From contig CM076956.1 in assembly GCA_039566865.1 (NCBI GenBank), positions 13,589,511 through 13,653,510 on the forward strand: a stretch of DNA of 64,000 bases, read 5' to 3'. The translations under genes and the position numbers were made by a program. Positions 36,891 through 49,567 of this stretch are shown here, in pieces (within the stretch, counting starts at the first letter, position 1; each line of letters starts with the position of its first letter). Below the pieces are notes generated by a model. It was not told the origin of the DNA. It made no database searches and was given only the letters and a program-made list of their open reading frames with translations. The stretch comes from Aurelia coerulea. Taxonomy: Eukaryota; Cnidaria; Scyphozoa; Semaeostomeae; Ulmaridae.

Positions 36891-39800
36891 CTTTGCTTTT
36901 TGGCAAAAATAGGCCCATTTGGAAAAACTTGATTTTTGGCCAAAAAGTAAGGCTATAGCCTTTGCCTTTTGGCAAAAATAGGCCCATTTTGAAAATCCTG
37001 ATTTTTGCCCAAAAAGTAAGGCTATACCTCTTGCTTTTTGGCAAAATAAGGCCCATTCTGAAAAACCTGATCATTGCCCAAAAAGTAAGGCTATAGCCTT
37101 TGCTATATGGCAAAAATAGGCCCATTTTGTAAATCCTGATTTTTGCCCAAAAAGTAAGGCTATAGCTTTTGCTATATGGCAAAAATAGGCCCATTTTGAA
37201 AAAACGGATTTTTGCCAAAAAGTAAGGCTATAGCCTTTGCTTTTTGGCAAGAATAGGCCCATTTGGAAAAGCTTGATTTTTGGCCAAAAAGTAAGGCTAT
37301 AGCCTTTGCTTTTGGGCAAAAATAGGCCCATTTTGAAAAACCTGATTTTTGGCCAAAAAGTAAGGCTATACCCTTTGCTTTTTGGCAAAAATAGGCCCAT
37401 TTGAGAAAACTTGATTTTTGGCCAAAAAGTAAGGCTATAGCTTTTGCTTTTTGGCAAAAATAGGCCCATTTTGAAGACCCTGATTGTTGCCCAAAAAGTA
37501 AGGCTATACCCTTTGCTTTTTGGCAAAAATAGGCCCATTTTGAAAAACCTGATTCTTGCCCAAAAAGTAAGGCTATAGCCTTTGGTTTTTGGCAAAAATA
37601 GGCCCATTTTGAAAAATCTGATTTTTGCCCAAAAAGTAAGGCTATACCCTTTGTTTTTTGGCAAAAATAGAACCATTTTGAAAAACCTGATAATTGCCCA
37701 AAAAGTAAGGCTATAGCCTTTGCTATATGGCAAAATAGGCCCATTTTGTAAATCCTGATTTTTGCCCAAAAGTAAGGCTATAGCCTTTGTTATATGGCAA
37801 AAATAGGCCCATTTTGAAAAAACGGATTTTAGCCAAAAATTAAGGCTATAGCCTTTGCTTTTTGGCAAAAATAGGCCCATTTGGAAAAACTTGATTTTTG
37901 GCCAAAAAGTAAGGCTATACCCTTTGCTTTTTGGCAAAAATAGGCCCATTTGGAAAAACTTGATTTTTGGCCAAAAAGTAAGGCTATAGCCTTTGGTTTT
38001 TGGCAAAAATAGGCCCATTTTGAAAAACCTGATTTTTGCCCAAAAAGTAAGGCTATACCCTTTGCTTTTTGGCAAAAATAGGCTCATTCTGAAAAACCTG
38101 ATCATTGCCCATAAAGTAAGGCTATAGCCTTTGCTATATGGCAAAAATAGGCCCATTTTGAAAAAACCTGATAATTGCCCAAAAAGTAAGGCTATAGCCT
38201 TTGCTATATGGCAAAATAGGCCCATTTTGTAAATCCTGATTTTTGCCCAAAAAGTAAGGCTATAGCCTTTGTTATATGGCAAAAATAGGCCCATTTTGAA
38301 AAAAACGGATTTTAGCCAAAAATTAAGGCTATAGCCTTTGCTTTTTGGCAAAAATAGGCCCATTTTGAAAAACCTGATTTTTGGCCAAAAAAGTAAGGCT
38401 ATACCCTTTGCTTTTTGGCAAAAATAGGCCCATTTGGAAAAACTTGATTTTTGGCCAAAAAGTAAGGCTATAGCCTTTGGTTTTTGGCAAAAATAGGCCC
38501 ATTTTGAAAAACCTGATTTTTGCCCAAAAAGTAAGGCTATACCCTTTGCTTTTTGGCAAAAATAGGCTCATTCTGAAAAACCTGATCATTGCCCATAAAG
38601 TAAGGCTATAGCCTTTGCTATATGGCAAAAATAGGCCCATTTTGAAAAAACCTGATAATTGCCCAAAAAGTAAGGCTATAGCCTTTGCTATATGGCAAAA
38701 TAGGCCCATTTTGTAAATCCTGATTTTTGCCCAAAAAGTAAGGCTATAGCCTTTGTTATATGGCAAAAATAGGCCCATTTTGAAAAAACGGATTTTAGCC
38801 AAAAATTAAGGCTATAGCCTTTGCTTTTTGGCAAAAATAGGCCCATTTTGAAAAACCTGATTTTTGGCCAAAAAAGTAAGGCTATACCCTTTGCTTTTTG
38901 GCAAAAATAGGCCCATTTGGAAAAACTTGATTTTTGGCCAAAAAGTAAGGCTATAGCCTTTGGTTTTTGGCAAAAATAGGCCCATTTTGAAAAACCTGAT
39001 TTTTGCCCAAAAAGTAAGGCTATACCCTTTGCTTTTTGGCAAAAATAGGCTCATTCTGAAAAACCTGATCATTGCCCATAAAGTAAGGCTATAGCCTTTG
39101 CTATATGGCAAAAATAGGCCCATTTTGAAAAAACTTGATTTTTGGCCAAAAAGTAAGGCTATAGCCTTTGCTTTTTGGCAAAAATAGGCCCATTTGGAAA
39201 AACTTGATTTTTGGCCAAAAAGTAAGGCTATAGCCTTTGCTTTTGGGCAAAAATAGGCCCATTTTGAAAAACCTGATTTTTGCCCAAAAAGTAAGGCTAT
39301 AGCCTTTGCTTTTTGGCATAAATTGGCCCATTTTGAAAAACCTGATTTTTGCCCAAAAAGTAAGGCTATAGCCTTTGCTTTTTGGCAAAAATAGGCCCAT
39401 TTTGAAAAACCTGATTTTTGCCCAAAAAGTAAGGCTATACCCTTTGCTTTTTGGCAAAAATAGGCCCATTCTGAAAAACCTGATCATTGCCCAAAAAGTA
39501 AGGCTATAGCCTTTGCTATATGGCAAAAATAGGCCCATTTTGTAAATCCTGATTTTTGCCCAAAAAGTAAGGCTATAGCCTTTGCTATATGGCAAAAATA
39601 GGCCCATTTTGAAAAAACGGAATTTTGCCAAAAAGTAAGGCTATAGCCTTTGCTTTTGGGCAAAAATAGGCCCATTTTGAAAAACCTGATTTTTGCCCAA
39701 AAAGTAAGGCTATAGCCTTTGGTTTTTGGCAAAAATAGGCCCATTTTGAAAAACCTGATTTTTGCCCAAAAAGTAAGGCTATACCCTTTGCTTTTTGGCA

Positions 39801-41385
39801 AAAATAGGCTCATTCTGAAAAACCTGATCATTCCCTTTAAAGTAAGGCTATAGTCTTTGCTATATGGCAAAAATAGGCCAATTTTGAAAAAACTTGATTT
39901 TTGGCCAAAAAGTAAGGCTATAGCCTTTGCTTTTTGGCAAAAATAGGCCCATTTGGAAAAACTTGATTTTTGGCCAAAAAGTAAGGCTATAGCCTTTGCT
40001 TTTGGGCAAAAATAGGCCCATTTTGAAAAACCTGATTTTTGCCCAAAAAGTAAGGCTATAGCCTTTGCTTTTTGGCATAAATTGGCCCATTTTGAAAAAC
40101 CTGATTTTTGCCCAAAAAGTAAGGCTATAGCCTTTGCTTTTTGGCAAAAATAGGCCCATTTTGAAAAACCTGATTTTTGCCCAAAAAGTAAGGCTATACC
40201 CTTTGCTTTTTGGCAAAAATAGGCCCATTCTGAAAAACCTGATCATTGCCCAAAAAGTAAGGCTATAGCCTTTGCTATATGGCAAAAATAGGCCCATTTT
40301 GTAAATCCTGATTTTTGCCCAAAAAGTAAGGCTATAGCCTTTGCTATATGGCAAAAATAGGCCCATTTTGAAAAAACGGATTTTTGCCAAAAAGTAAGGC
40401 TATAGCCTTTGCTTTTTGGCAAAAATAGGCCCATTTGGAAAAACTTGATTTTTGGCCAAAAAGTAAGGCTATAGCCTTTGCTTTTTGGCAAAAATAGGCC
40501 CATTTTGAAAAATCTGATTTTTGCCCAAAAAGTAAGGCTATACCCTTTGTTTTTTGGCAAAAATAGAACCATTTTGAAAAACCTGATAATTGCCCAAAAA
40601 GTAAGGCTATAGCCTTTGCTATATGGCAAAATAGGCCCATTTTGTAAATCCTGATTTTTGCCCAAAAAGTAAGGCTATAGCCTTTGTTATATGGCAAAAA
40701 TAGGCCTATTTTGAAAAAACGGATTTTAGCCAAAAATTAAGGCTATAGCCTTTGCTTTTTGGCAAAAATAGGCCCATTTGGAAAAACTTGATTTTTGGCC
40801 AAAAAGTAAGGCTATAGCCTTTGCTTTTTGGCAAAAATAGGCCCATTTGGAAAAACTTGATTTTTGGCCAAAAAGTAAGGCTATAGCCTTTGCTTTTGGG
40901 CAAAAATAGGCCCATTTTGAAAAACCTGATTTTTGGCCAAAAAGTAAGGCTATCCCCTTTGCTTTTTGGCAAAAATAGGCCCATTTGGAAAAACTTGATT
41001 TTTGGCAAAAATAGGCCCATTTGGAAAAACTTGATTTTTGGCCAAAAAGTAAGGCTATACCCTTTGCTTTTTGGCAAAAATAGGCCCATTTGGAAAAACT
41101 TGATTTTTGGCCAAAAAGTAAGGCTATAGCCTTTGCCTTTTGGCAAAAATAGGCCCATTTTGAAAATCCTGATTTTTGCCCAAAAAGTAAGGCTATACCT
41201 CTTGCTTTTTGGCAAAATAAGGCCCATTCTGAAAAACCTGATCATTGCCCAAAAAGTAAGGCTATAGCCTTTGCTATATGGCAAAAATAGGCCCATTTTG
41301 TAAATCCTGATTTTTGCCCAAAAAGTAAGGCTATAGCCTTTGCTATATGGCAAAAATAGGCCCATTTTGAAAAAACGGATTTTTG

Positions 41386-42623
41386 CCAAAAAGTAAGGCT
41401 ATAGCCTTTGCTTTTTGGCAAGAATAGGCCCATTTGGAAAAGCTTGATTTTTGGCCAAAAAGTAAGGCTATAGCCTTTGCTTTTGGGCAAAAATAGGCCC
41501 ATTTTGAAAAACCTGATTTTTGGCCAAAAAGTAAGGCTATACCCTTTGCTTTTTGGCAAAAATAGGCCCATTTGAGAAAACTTGATTTTTGGCCAAAAAG
41601 TAAGGCTATAGCCTTTGCTTTTTGGCAAAAATAGGCCCATTTTGAAGACCCTGATTGTTGCCCAAAAAGTAAGGCTATACCCTTTGCTTTTTGGCAAAAA
41701 TAGGCCCATTTTGAAAAACCTGATTCTTGCCCAAAAAGTAAGGCTATAGCCTTTGGTTTTTGGCAAAAATAGGCCCATTTTGAAAAACCTGATTTTTGCC
41801 CAAAAAGTAAGGCTATACCCTTTGCTTTTTGGCAAAAATAGGCTCATTCTGAAAAACCTGATCATTGCCCATAAAGTAAGGCTATAGCCTTTGCTATATG
41901 GCAAAAATAGACCCATTTTGTAAATCCTGATTTTTGCCCAAAAAGAAAGGCTATAGCCTTTGCGATATGGCAAAAATAGGCCCATTTGAAAAAACGGATT
42001 TTTGCCAAAAAGTAAGGCTATAGCCTTTGCTTTTTGGCAAAAATAGGCCCATTTGGAAAAACTTGATTTTTGGCCAAAAAGTAAGGCTATAGCCTTTGCT
42101 TTTGGGCAAAAATAGGCCCATTTTGAAAAACCTGATTTTTGGCCAAAAAGTAAGGCTATACCCTTTGCTTTTTGGCAAAAATAGGCCCATTTGAGAAAAC
42201 TTGATTTTTGGCCAAAAAGTAAGGCTATAGCCTTTGCTTTTTGGCAAAAATAGGCCCATTTTGAAGACCCTGATTGTTGCCCAAAAAGTAAGGCTATACC
42301 CTTTGCTTTTTGGCAAAAATAGGCCCATTTTGAAAAACCTGATTCTTGCCCAAAAAGTAAGGCTATAGCCTTTGGTTTTTGGCAAAAATAGGCCCATTTT
42401 GAAAAACCTGATTTTTGCCCAAAAAGTAAGGCTATACCCTTTGCTTTTTGGCAAAAATAGGCTCATTCTGAAAAACCTGATCATTGCCCATAAAGTAAGG
42501 CTATAGCCTTTGCTATATGGCAAAAATAGACCCATTTTGTAAATCCTGATTTTTGCCCAAAAAGAAAGGCTATAGCCTTTGCGATATGGCAAAAATAGGC
42601 CCATTTGAAAAAACGGATTTTTG
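41386..42623 (+). repeat. tandem duplication of 9 monomers (619 bp)
   Basis: The unusual run AATAGACCCATTTTG, then AAAAAGAAAGGC, then TTTGCGATATGGC occurs at 41910 and again 619 bp later at 42529. Neighbouring monomers match in the same order. The near identity suggests a recent unequal exchange. Ends are approximate. Confidence 0.8.
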
Positions 42624-43897
42624 CCAAAAAGTAAGGCTATAGCCTTTGCTTTTTGGCAAAAATAGGCCCATTTGGAAAAACTTGATTTTTGGCCAAAAAG
42701 TAAGGCTATAGCCTTTGCTTTTGGGCAAAAATAGGCCCATTTTGAAAAACCTGATTTTTGGCCAAAAAAGTAAGGCTATAACCTTTGCTTTCTGGCAAAA
42801 ATAGGCCCATTTTGAAAAACTTGATTTTTGGCCAAAAAGTAAGGCTATACCCTTTGCTTTTTTGTAAAAATAGGCCCATTTGGAAAAACTTGATTTTTGG
42901 CCAAAAAGTAAGGCTATAGCCTTTGCTTTTGGGCAAAAATAGGCCCATTTTGAAAAACCTGATTTTTTGCCAAAAAGTAAGGCTATACCCTTTGCTTTTT
43001 GGCAAAAATAGGCCCATTTGGAAAAACTTGATTTTTGGCCAAAAAGTAAGGCTATAGCCTTTGCTTTTTGGCAAAAATAGGCCCATTTTGAAAAACCTGA
43101 TTTTTGCCCAAAAAGTAAGGCTATACCCTTTGGTTTTTGGCAAAAATAGGCCCATTTGGAAAAACTTGATTTTTGGCCAAAAGGTAAGGCTATAGCCTTT
43201 GCTTTTTGGCAAAAATAGGCCCATTTTGAAAAACCTGATTTTTGGCCAAGAAAGTAAGGCTATACCCTTTGCTTTTTGGCAAAAATAGGCCCATTTGGAA
43301 AAACTTGATTTTTGGCCAAAAGGTAAGGCTATACCCTTTGCTTTTTGGCAAAAATAGGCCCATTTGGAAAAACTTGATTTTTGGCCAAAAAGTAAGGCTA
43401 TAGCCTTTGCTTTTGGGCAAAAATAGGCCCATTTTGAAAAACCTGATTTTTTGCCAAAAAGTAAGGCTATACCCTTTGCTTTTTGGCAAAAATAGGCCCA
43501 TTTGGAAAAACTTGATTTTTGGCCAAAAAGTAAGGCTATAGCCTTTGCTTTTTGGCAAAAATAGGCCCATTTTGAAAAACCTGATTTTTGCCAAAAAAGT
43601 AAGGCTATACCCTTTGCTTTTTGGCAAAAATAGGGCCATTTTGAAAAACCTGATTTTTGGCCAAAAAGTAAGGCTATAGCCTTTGCTTTTTTGGCAAAAA
43701 TAGGCCCATTTGGAAAAACCTGATTTTTGGCCAAAAAGTAAGGCTATACCCTTTGCTTTTTGGCAAAAATAGGCCCATTTTGAAAAACCTGATTTTTGCC
43801 CAACAAGTAAGGCTATACCTTTTGCTTTTTGGCAAAAATAGGCCCATTTTGAAAAACCTGATGATTGCCCAAAAAGTAAGGCTATAGCCTTTGCTAT

Positions 43898-43942
43898 AGC
43901 CTTATATTATATAATACTTTATTAATAATGTATTATACTATA

Positions 43943-43973
<31 letters not shown>

Positions 43974-44115
43974 TAATTTATAATAATGTATTATACTTTA
44001 TATTATGTAATTATTTTTAGTTGTAGTTGGTTTAAATTAGTTGATGTATATATTATGCTGATAACTATTGTAAATAACCAACTTTAAAGAATGCTAAAAT
44101 AAAAAAATGAATAAT
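43898..44115. mobile_element. AT-rich 218 bp insertion in the satellite
   Basis: The array is interrupted by AT-rich unique sequence flanked by the 5 bp direct repeat GCTAT (43893-43897 and 44116-44120), consistent with a target-site duplication. Inside is a (GAT/AAT)n microsatellite at about 43945-43978, a direct repeat TAATGTATTATACT on both sides of it, and an inverted pair AGTTGGTT/AACCAACT. No ORF or clear terminal inverted repeat was seen. The duplication could also be chance, because GCTAT occurs in every monomer. Confidence 0.5.
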
Positions 44116-47100
44116 GCTATATGGCAAAAATAGGCCCATTTTGAAAAACCTAATTTTTGCTCCAAAAGTAAGGCTATAGCCTTTGCTATATGGCAAAAAT
44201 AGGCTTATTTTGAAAAACCGGATTTTTGGCCAAAAAGTAATGCTATAGCCTTTGCTTTTTGGCAGAAATAGGCCCATTTGGAAAAACTTGATTTTTGGCC
44301 AAAAAGTAAGGCTATACCCTTTGCTTTTTGGCAAAAATAGGCCTATTTGGAAAAACTTGATTTTTGGCCAAAAAGTAAGGCTATAGCCTTTGCTTTTTGG
44401 CAAAAATAGGCCCATTTTGAAAAACCTGATTTTTGCCCAAAAAGTAAGGCTATACCCTTTACTTTTTGGCAAAATAGGCCCATTTGGAAAAACTTGATTT
44501 TTGGCCAAAAAGTAAGGCTATTGCCTTTGCTTTTTGGCAAAAATAGGCCCATTTGGAAAAACTTGATTTTTGCTCCAAAAGTAAGGCTATAGCCTTTGCT
44601 ATATGGCAAAAATAGGCTTATTTTGAAAAACCGGATTTTTGGCCAAAAAGTAATGCTATAGCCTTTGCTTTTTGGCAGAAATAGGCCCATTTGGAAAAAC
44701 TTGATTTTTGGCCAAAAAGTAAGGCTATACCCTTTGCTTTTTGGCAAAAATAGGCCTATTTGGAAAAACTTGATTTTTGGCCAAAAAGTAAGGCTATAGC
44801 CTTTGCTTTTTGGCAAAAATAGGCCCATTTTGAAAAACCTGATTTTTGCCCAAAAAGTAAGGCTATACCCTTTACTTTTTGGCAAAATAGGCCCATTTGG
44901 AAAAACTTGATTTTTGGCCAAAAAGTAAGGCTATTGCCTTTGCTTTTTGGCAAAAATAGGCCCATTTGGAAAAACTTGATTTTTGGCCAAAAAGTAAGGC
45001 TATACCCTTTCTTTTTGGCAAAAATAGGCCCATTTGGAAAAACTTGATTTTTGGCCAAAAAGTATGGCTATAGCCTTTGCTTTTGGGCAAAAATAGGCCC
45101 ATTTTGAAAAACCTGATTTTTGGCCAAAAAAGTAAAACTATACCCTTTGCTTTTTGGCAAAAATAGGCCCATTTGGAAAAACTTGATCTTTGGCCAAAAA
45201 GTAAGGCTATAGCCTTTGGTTTTTGGCAAAAATAGGCCCATTTTGAAAAACCTGATTTTTGCCCATAAAGTAAGGCTATAGCCTTTGCTATATGGCAAAA
45301 TAGGCCCATTTTGTAAATCCTGATTTTTGCCCAAAAAGTAAGGTATAGCCTTTGCTTTTTGGCAAAAATAGGCCCATTTTGAAAAACCTGATTTTTGCCC
45401 CAAAAGTAAGGCTATACCCTTTGCTTTTTGGCAAAAAAAGGCCCATTCTGAAAAACCTGATCATTGCCCAAAAAGTAAGGCTATAGCCTTTGCTATATGG
45501 GAAAAATAGGCCCATTTTGTAAATCCTGATTTTTGCCCAAAAAGTAAGGCTATAGCCTTTGCTATATGGCAAAAATAGGCCCATTTTGAAAAAACGGATT
45601 TTTGCCAAAAAGTAAGGCTATAGCCTTTGCTTTTTGGCAAAAATAGGCCCATTTGGAAAAGCTTGATTTTTGGCCAAAAAGTAAGGCTATAGCCTTTGCT
45701 TTTGGGCAAAAATAGGCCCATTTTGAAAAACCTGATTTTTGGCCAAAAAGTAAGGCTATACCCTTTGCTTTTTGGCAAAAATAGGCCCATTTGAGAAAAC
45801 TTGATTTTTGGCCAAAAAGTAAGGCTATAGCCTTTGCTTTTTGGCAAAAATAGGCCCATTTTGAAGACCCTGATTTTTGCCCAAAAAGTAAGGCTATACC
45901 CTTTGCTTTTTGGCAAAAATAGGCCCATTTTGAAAAACCTGATTCTTGCCCAAAAAGTAAGGCTATAGCCTTTGGTTTTTGGCAAAAATAGGCCCATTTT
46001 GAAAAACCTGATTTTTGCCCAAGAAGTAAGGCTATAGCCTTTGCTTTTTGGCAAAAATAGGCCCATTTGGAAAAACTTGATTTTTGGCCAAAAAGTAAGG
46101 CTATAGCCTTTGCTTTTGGTCAAAAATATGCCCATTTTGAAAAACCTGATTTTTGGCCAAAAAGTAAGGCTATCCCCTTTGCTTTTTGGCAAAAATAGGC
46201 CCATTTGGAAAAACTTGATTTTTGGCAAAAATAGGCCCATTTGGAAAAACTTGATTTTTGGCCAAAAAGTAAGGCTATACCCTTTGCTTTTTGGCAAAAA
46301 TAGGCCAATTTGGAAAAACTTGATTTTTGGCCAAAAAGTAAGGCTATAGCCTTTGCCTTTTGGCAAAAATAGGCCCATTTTGAAAATCCTGATTTTTGCC
46401 CAAAAAGTAAGGCTATACCCTTTGCTTTTTGGCAAAATAAGGCCCATTCTGAAAAACCTGATCATTGCCCAAAAAGTAAGGCTATAGCCTTTGCTATATG
46501 GCAAAAATAGGCCCATTTTGTAAATCCTGATTTTTGCCCAAAAAGTAAGGCTATAGCCTTTGCTATATGGCAAAAATAGGCCCATTTTGAAAAAACGGAT
46601 TTTTGCCAAAAAGTAAGGCTATAGCCTTTGCTTTTTGGCAAAAATAGGCCCATTTGGAAAAGCTTGATGTTTGGCCAAAAAGTAAGGCTATAGCCTTTGC
46701 TTTTGGGCAAAAATAGGCCCATTTTGAAAAACCTGATTTTTGGCCAAAAAGTAGGGCTATACCCTTTGCTTTTTGGCAAAAATAGGCCCATTTGAGAAAA
46801 CGTGATTTTTGGCCAAAAAGTAAGGCTATAGCCTTTGCTTTTTGGCAAAAATAGGCCCATTTTGAAGACCCTGATTTTTGCCCAAAAAGTAAGGCTATAC
46901 CCTTTGCTTTTTGGCAAAAATAGGCCCATTTTGAAAAACCTGATTCTTGCCCAAAAAGTAAGGCTATAGCCTTTGGTTTTTGGCAAAAATAGGCCTATTT
47001 TGTAAATCCTGATTTTTGCCCAAAAAGTAAGGCTATAGCCGTTGCTATATGGCAAAAATAGGCCCATTTTGTAAATCCTGATTTTTGCCCAAAAAGTAAG

Positions 47101-49539
47101 GCTATAGCCTTTGCTATATGGCAAAAATAGGCCCATTTTGAAAAAACGGATTTTTGCCAAAAAGTAAGGCTATAGCCTTTGCTTTTTGGCAAAAATAGGC
47201 CCATTTGGAAAAACTTGATTTTTGGCCAAAAAGTAAGGCTATAGCCTTTGCTTTTTGGCAAAAATAGGCCCATTTTGAAAAATCTGATTTTTGCCCAAAA
47301 AGTAAGGCTATACCCTTTGCTTTTTGGCAAAAATAGAACCATTTTGAAAAACCTGATAATTGCCCAAAAAGTAAGGCTATAGCCTTTGCTATATGGCAGA
47401 ATAGGCCCATTTTGTAAATCCTGATTTTTGCCCAAAAAGTAAGGCTATAGCCTTTGCTATATGGCAAAAATAGGCCCATTTTGAAAAAACGGATTTTTGC
47501 CAAAAGTTAAGGCTATAGCCTTTGCTTTTTGGCAAAAATAGGCCCATTTGGAAAAACTTGATTTTTGGCCAAAAAGTAAGGCTATAGCCTTTGCTTTTTG
47601 GCAAAAATAGGCCCATTTGGAAAAACTTGATTTTTGGCCAAAAAGTAAGGCTATAGCCTTTGCTTTTGGTCAAAAATAGGCCCATTTTGAAAAGCCTGAT
47701 TTTTGGCCAAAAAGTAAGGCTATCCCCTTTGCTTTTTGGCAAAAATAGGCCCATTTGGAAAAACTTGATTTTTGGCAAAAATAGGCCCATTTGGAAAAAC
47801 TTGATTTTTGGCCAAAAAGTAAGGCTATACCCTTTGCTTTTTGGCAAAAATAGGCCAATTTGGAAAAACTTGATTTTTGGCCAAAAAGTAAGGCTATAGC
47901 CTTTGCCTTTTGGCAAAAATAGGCCCATTTTGAAAATCCTGATTTTTGCCCAAAAAGTAAGGCTATACCCTTTGCTTTTTGGCAAAATAAGGCCCATTCT
48001 GAAAAACCTGATCATTGCCCAAAAAGTAAGGCTATAGCCTTTGCTATATGGCAAAAATAGGCCCATTTTGTAAATCCTGATTTTTGCCCAAAAAGTAAGG
48101 CTATAGCCTTTGCTATATGGCAAAAATAGGCCCATTTTGAAAAAACGGATTTTTGCCAAAAAGTAAGGCTATAGCCTTTGCTTTTTGGCAAAAATAGGCC
48201 CATTTGGAAAAGCTTGATTTTTGGCCAAAAAGTAAGGCTATAGCCTTTGCTTTTGGGCAAAAATAGGCCCATTTTGAAAAACCTGATTTTTGGCCAAAAA
48301 GTAAGGCTATACCCTTTGCTTTTTGGCAAAAATAGGCCCATTTGAGAAAACTTGATTTTTGGCCAAAAAGTAAGGCTATAGCCTTTGCTTTTTGGCAAAA
48401 ATAGGCCCATTTTGAAGACCCTGATTTTTGCCCAAAAAGTAAGGCTATACCCTTTGCTTTTTGGCAAAAATAGGCCCATTTTGAAAAACCTGATTCTTGC
48501 CCAAAAAGTAAGGCTATAGCCTTTGGTTTTTGGCAAAAATAGGCCCATTTTGAAAAACCTGATTTTTGCCCAAAAAGTAAGGCTATAGCCTTTGCTTTTT
48601 GGCAAAAATAGGCCCATTTGGAAAAACTTGATTTTTGGCCAAAAAGTAAGGCTATAGCCTTTGCTTTTGGTCAAAAATATGCCCATTTTGAAAAACCTGA
48701 TTTTTGGCCAAAAAGTTAGGCTATCCCCTTTGCTTTTTGGCAAAAATAGGCCCATTTGGAAAAACTTGATTTTTGGCAAAAATAGGCCCATTTGGAAAAA
48801 CTTGATTTTTGGCCAAAAAGTAAGGCTATACCCTTTGCTTTTTGGCAAAAATAGGCCAATTTGGAAAAACTTGATTTTTGGCCAAAAAGTAAGGCTATAG
48901 CCTTTGCCTTTTGGCAAAAATAGGCCCATTTTGAAAATCCTGATTTTTGCCCAAAAAGTAAGGCTATACCCTTTGCTTTTTGGCAAAATAAGGCCCATTC
49001 TGAAAAACCTGATCATTGCCCAAAAAGTAAGGCTATAGCCTTTGCTATATGGCAAAAATAGGCCCATTTTGTAAATCCTGATTTTTGCCCAAAAAGTAAG
49101 GCTATAGCCTTTGCTATATGGCAAAAATAGGCCCATTTTGAAAAAACGGATTTTTGCCAAAAAGTAAGGCTATAGCCTTTGCTTTTTGGCAAAAATAGGC
49201 CCATTTGGAAAAGCTTGATGTTTGGCCAAAAAGTAAGGCTATAGCCTTTGCTTTTGGGCAAAAATAGGCCCATTTTGAAAAACCTGATTTTTGGCCAAAA
49301 AGTAGGGCTATACCCTTTGCTTTTTGGCAAAAATAGGCCCATTTGAGAAAACTTGATTTTTGGCCAAAAAGTAAGGCTATAGCCTTTGCTTTTTGGCAAA
49401 AATAGGCCCATTTTGAAGACCCTGATTTTTGCCCAAAAAGTAAGGCTATACCCTTTGCTTTTTGGCAAAAATAGGCCCATTTTGAAAAACCTGATTCTTG
49501 CCCAAAAAGTAAGGCTATAGCCTTTGGTTTTTGGCATAG
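44116..49539 (+). repeat. main ~69 bp satellite array, right part of the central block
   Basis: It continues the array after the AT-rich insertion. It contains a 413 bp (6-monomer) tandem duplication marked by TTTTTGCTCCAAAAG at about 44155 and 44568. It also holds a 2551 bp (37-monomer) repeat relating 45461-46609 to 48012-49160. The last monomer breaks at TTTTTGGCATAG, where the family 2 composite begins. Confidence 0.95.
44161..44986 (+). repeat. tandem duplication of 6 monomers (413 bp)
   Basis: The variant TCCAAAAGTAAGG occurs at 44161 and at 44574, 413 bp apart. It is followed each time by the same succession of variants (AATAGGCTTATTTTG, AACCGGATTTTTGG, AAAAAGTAATGC, GGCAGAAATAGG). 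The duplication starts directly beside the AT-rich insertion. Confidence 0.8.
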
Positions 49540-49567
49540 TCGAAAATTCTACGCTCGTAAATTGAGC
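49540..49567. other. 28 bp palindromic spacer at the outer left end of family 2
   Basis: Identical to the spacer between L2 and S2 (52364-52391), but here preceded by satellite (TTTTTGGCATAG) instead of TTAA. The stem is AATTCTACG / CGTAAATT with one bulged C and a CT centre. Its position shows that the spacer belongs to the left side of each element rather than only to the junction. Confidence 0.85.

Larger units (their letters stand above)
22897..43897 (+). repeat. main ~69 bp satellite array, central block, with higher-order repeats
   Basis: The same monomer and orientation as the left block, roughly 305 units by length. Here multi-monomer blocks recur. The rare variant ATTCCCTTTAAAGTAAGG appears at about 29871, 32284, 35452 and 39833, giving spacings of 2413, 3168 and 4381 bp (near 35, 46 and 63.5 monomers). 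The surrounding order of variant monomers is the same at each. Half-monomers account for the non-integer spacing. Confidence 0.97.

Noticed and set aside
7077..49537. Dozens of long open reading frames on both strands with 23-residue repeats
   Set aside because: They follow from a 69 bp satellite monomer with few stops. Several frames are open at once, frames shift at 68 and 70 bp units, and no start context or domain is recognisable.
7151..49539. CRISPR-like array
   Set aside because: There are no unique spacers between conserved repeats. Units are contiguous and vary throughout, which is satellite structure in an animal-like genome.
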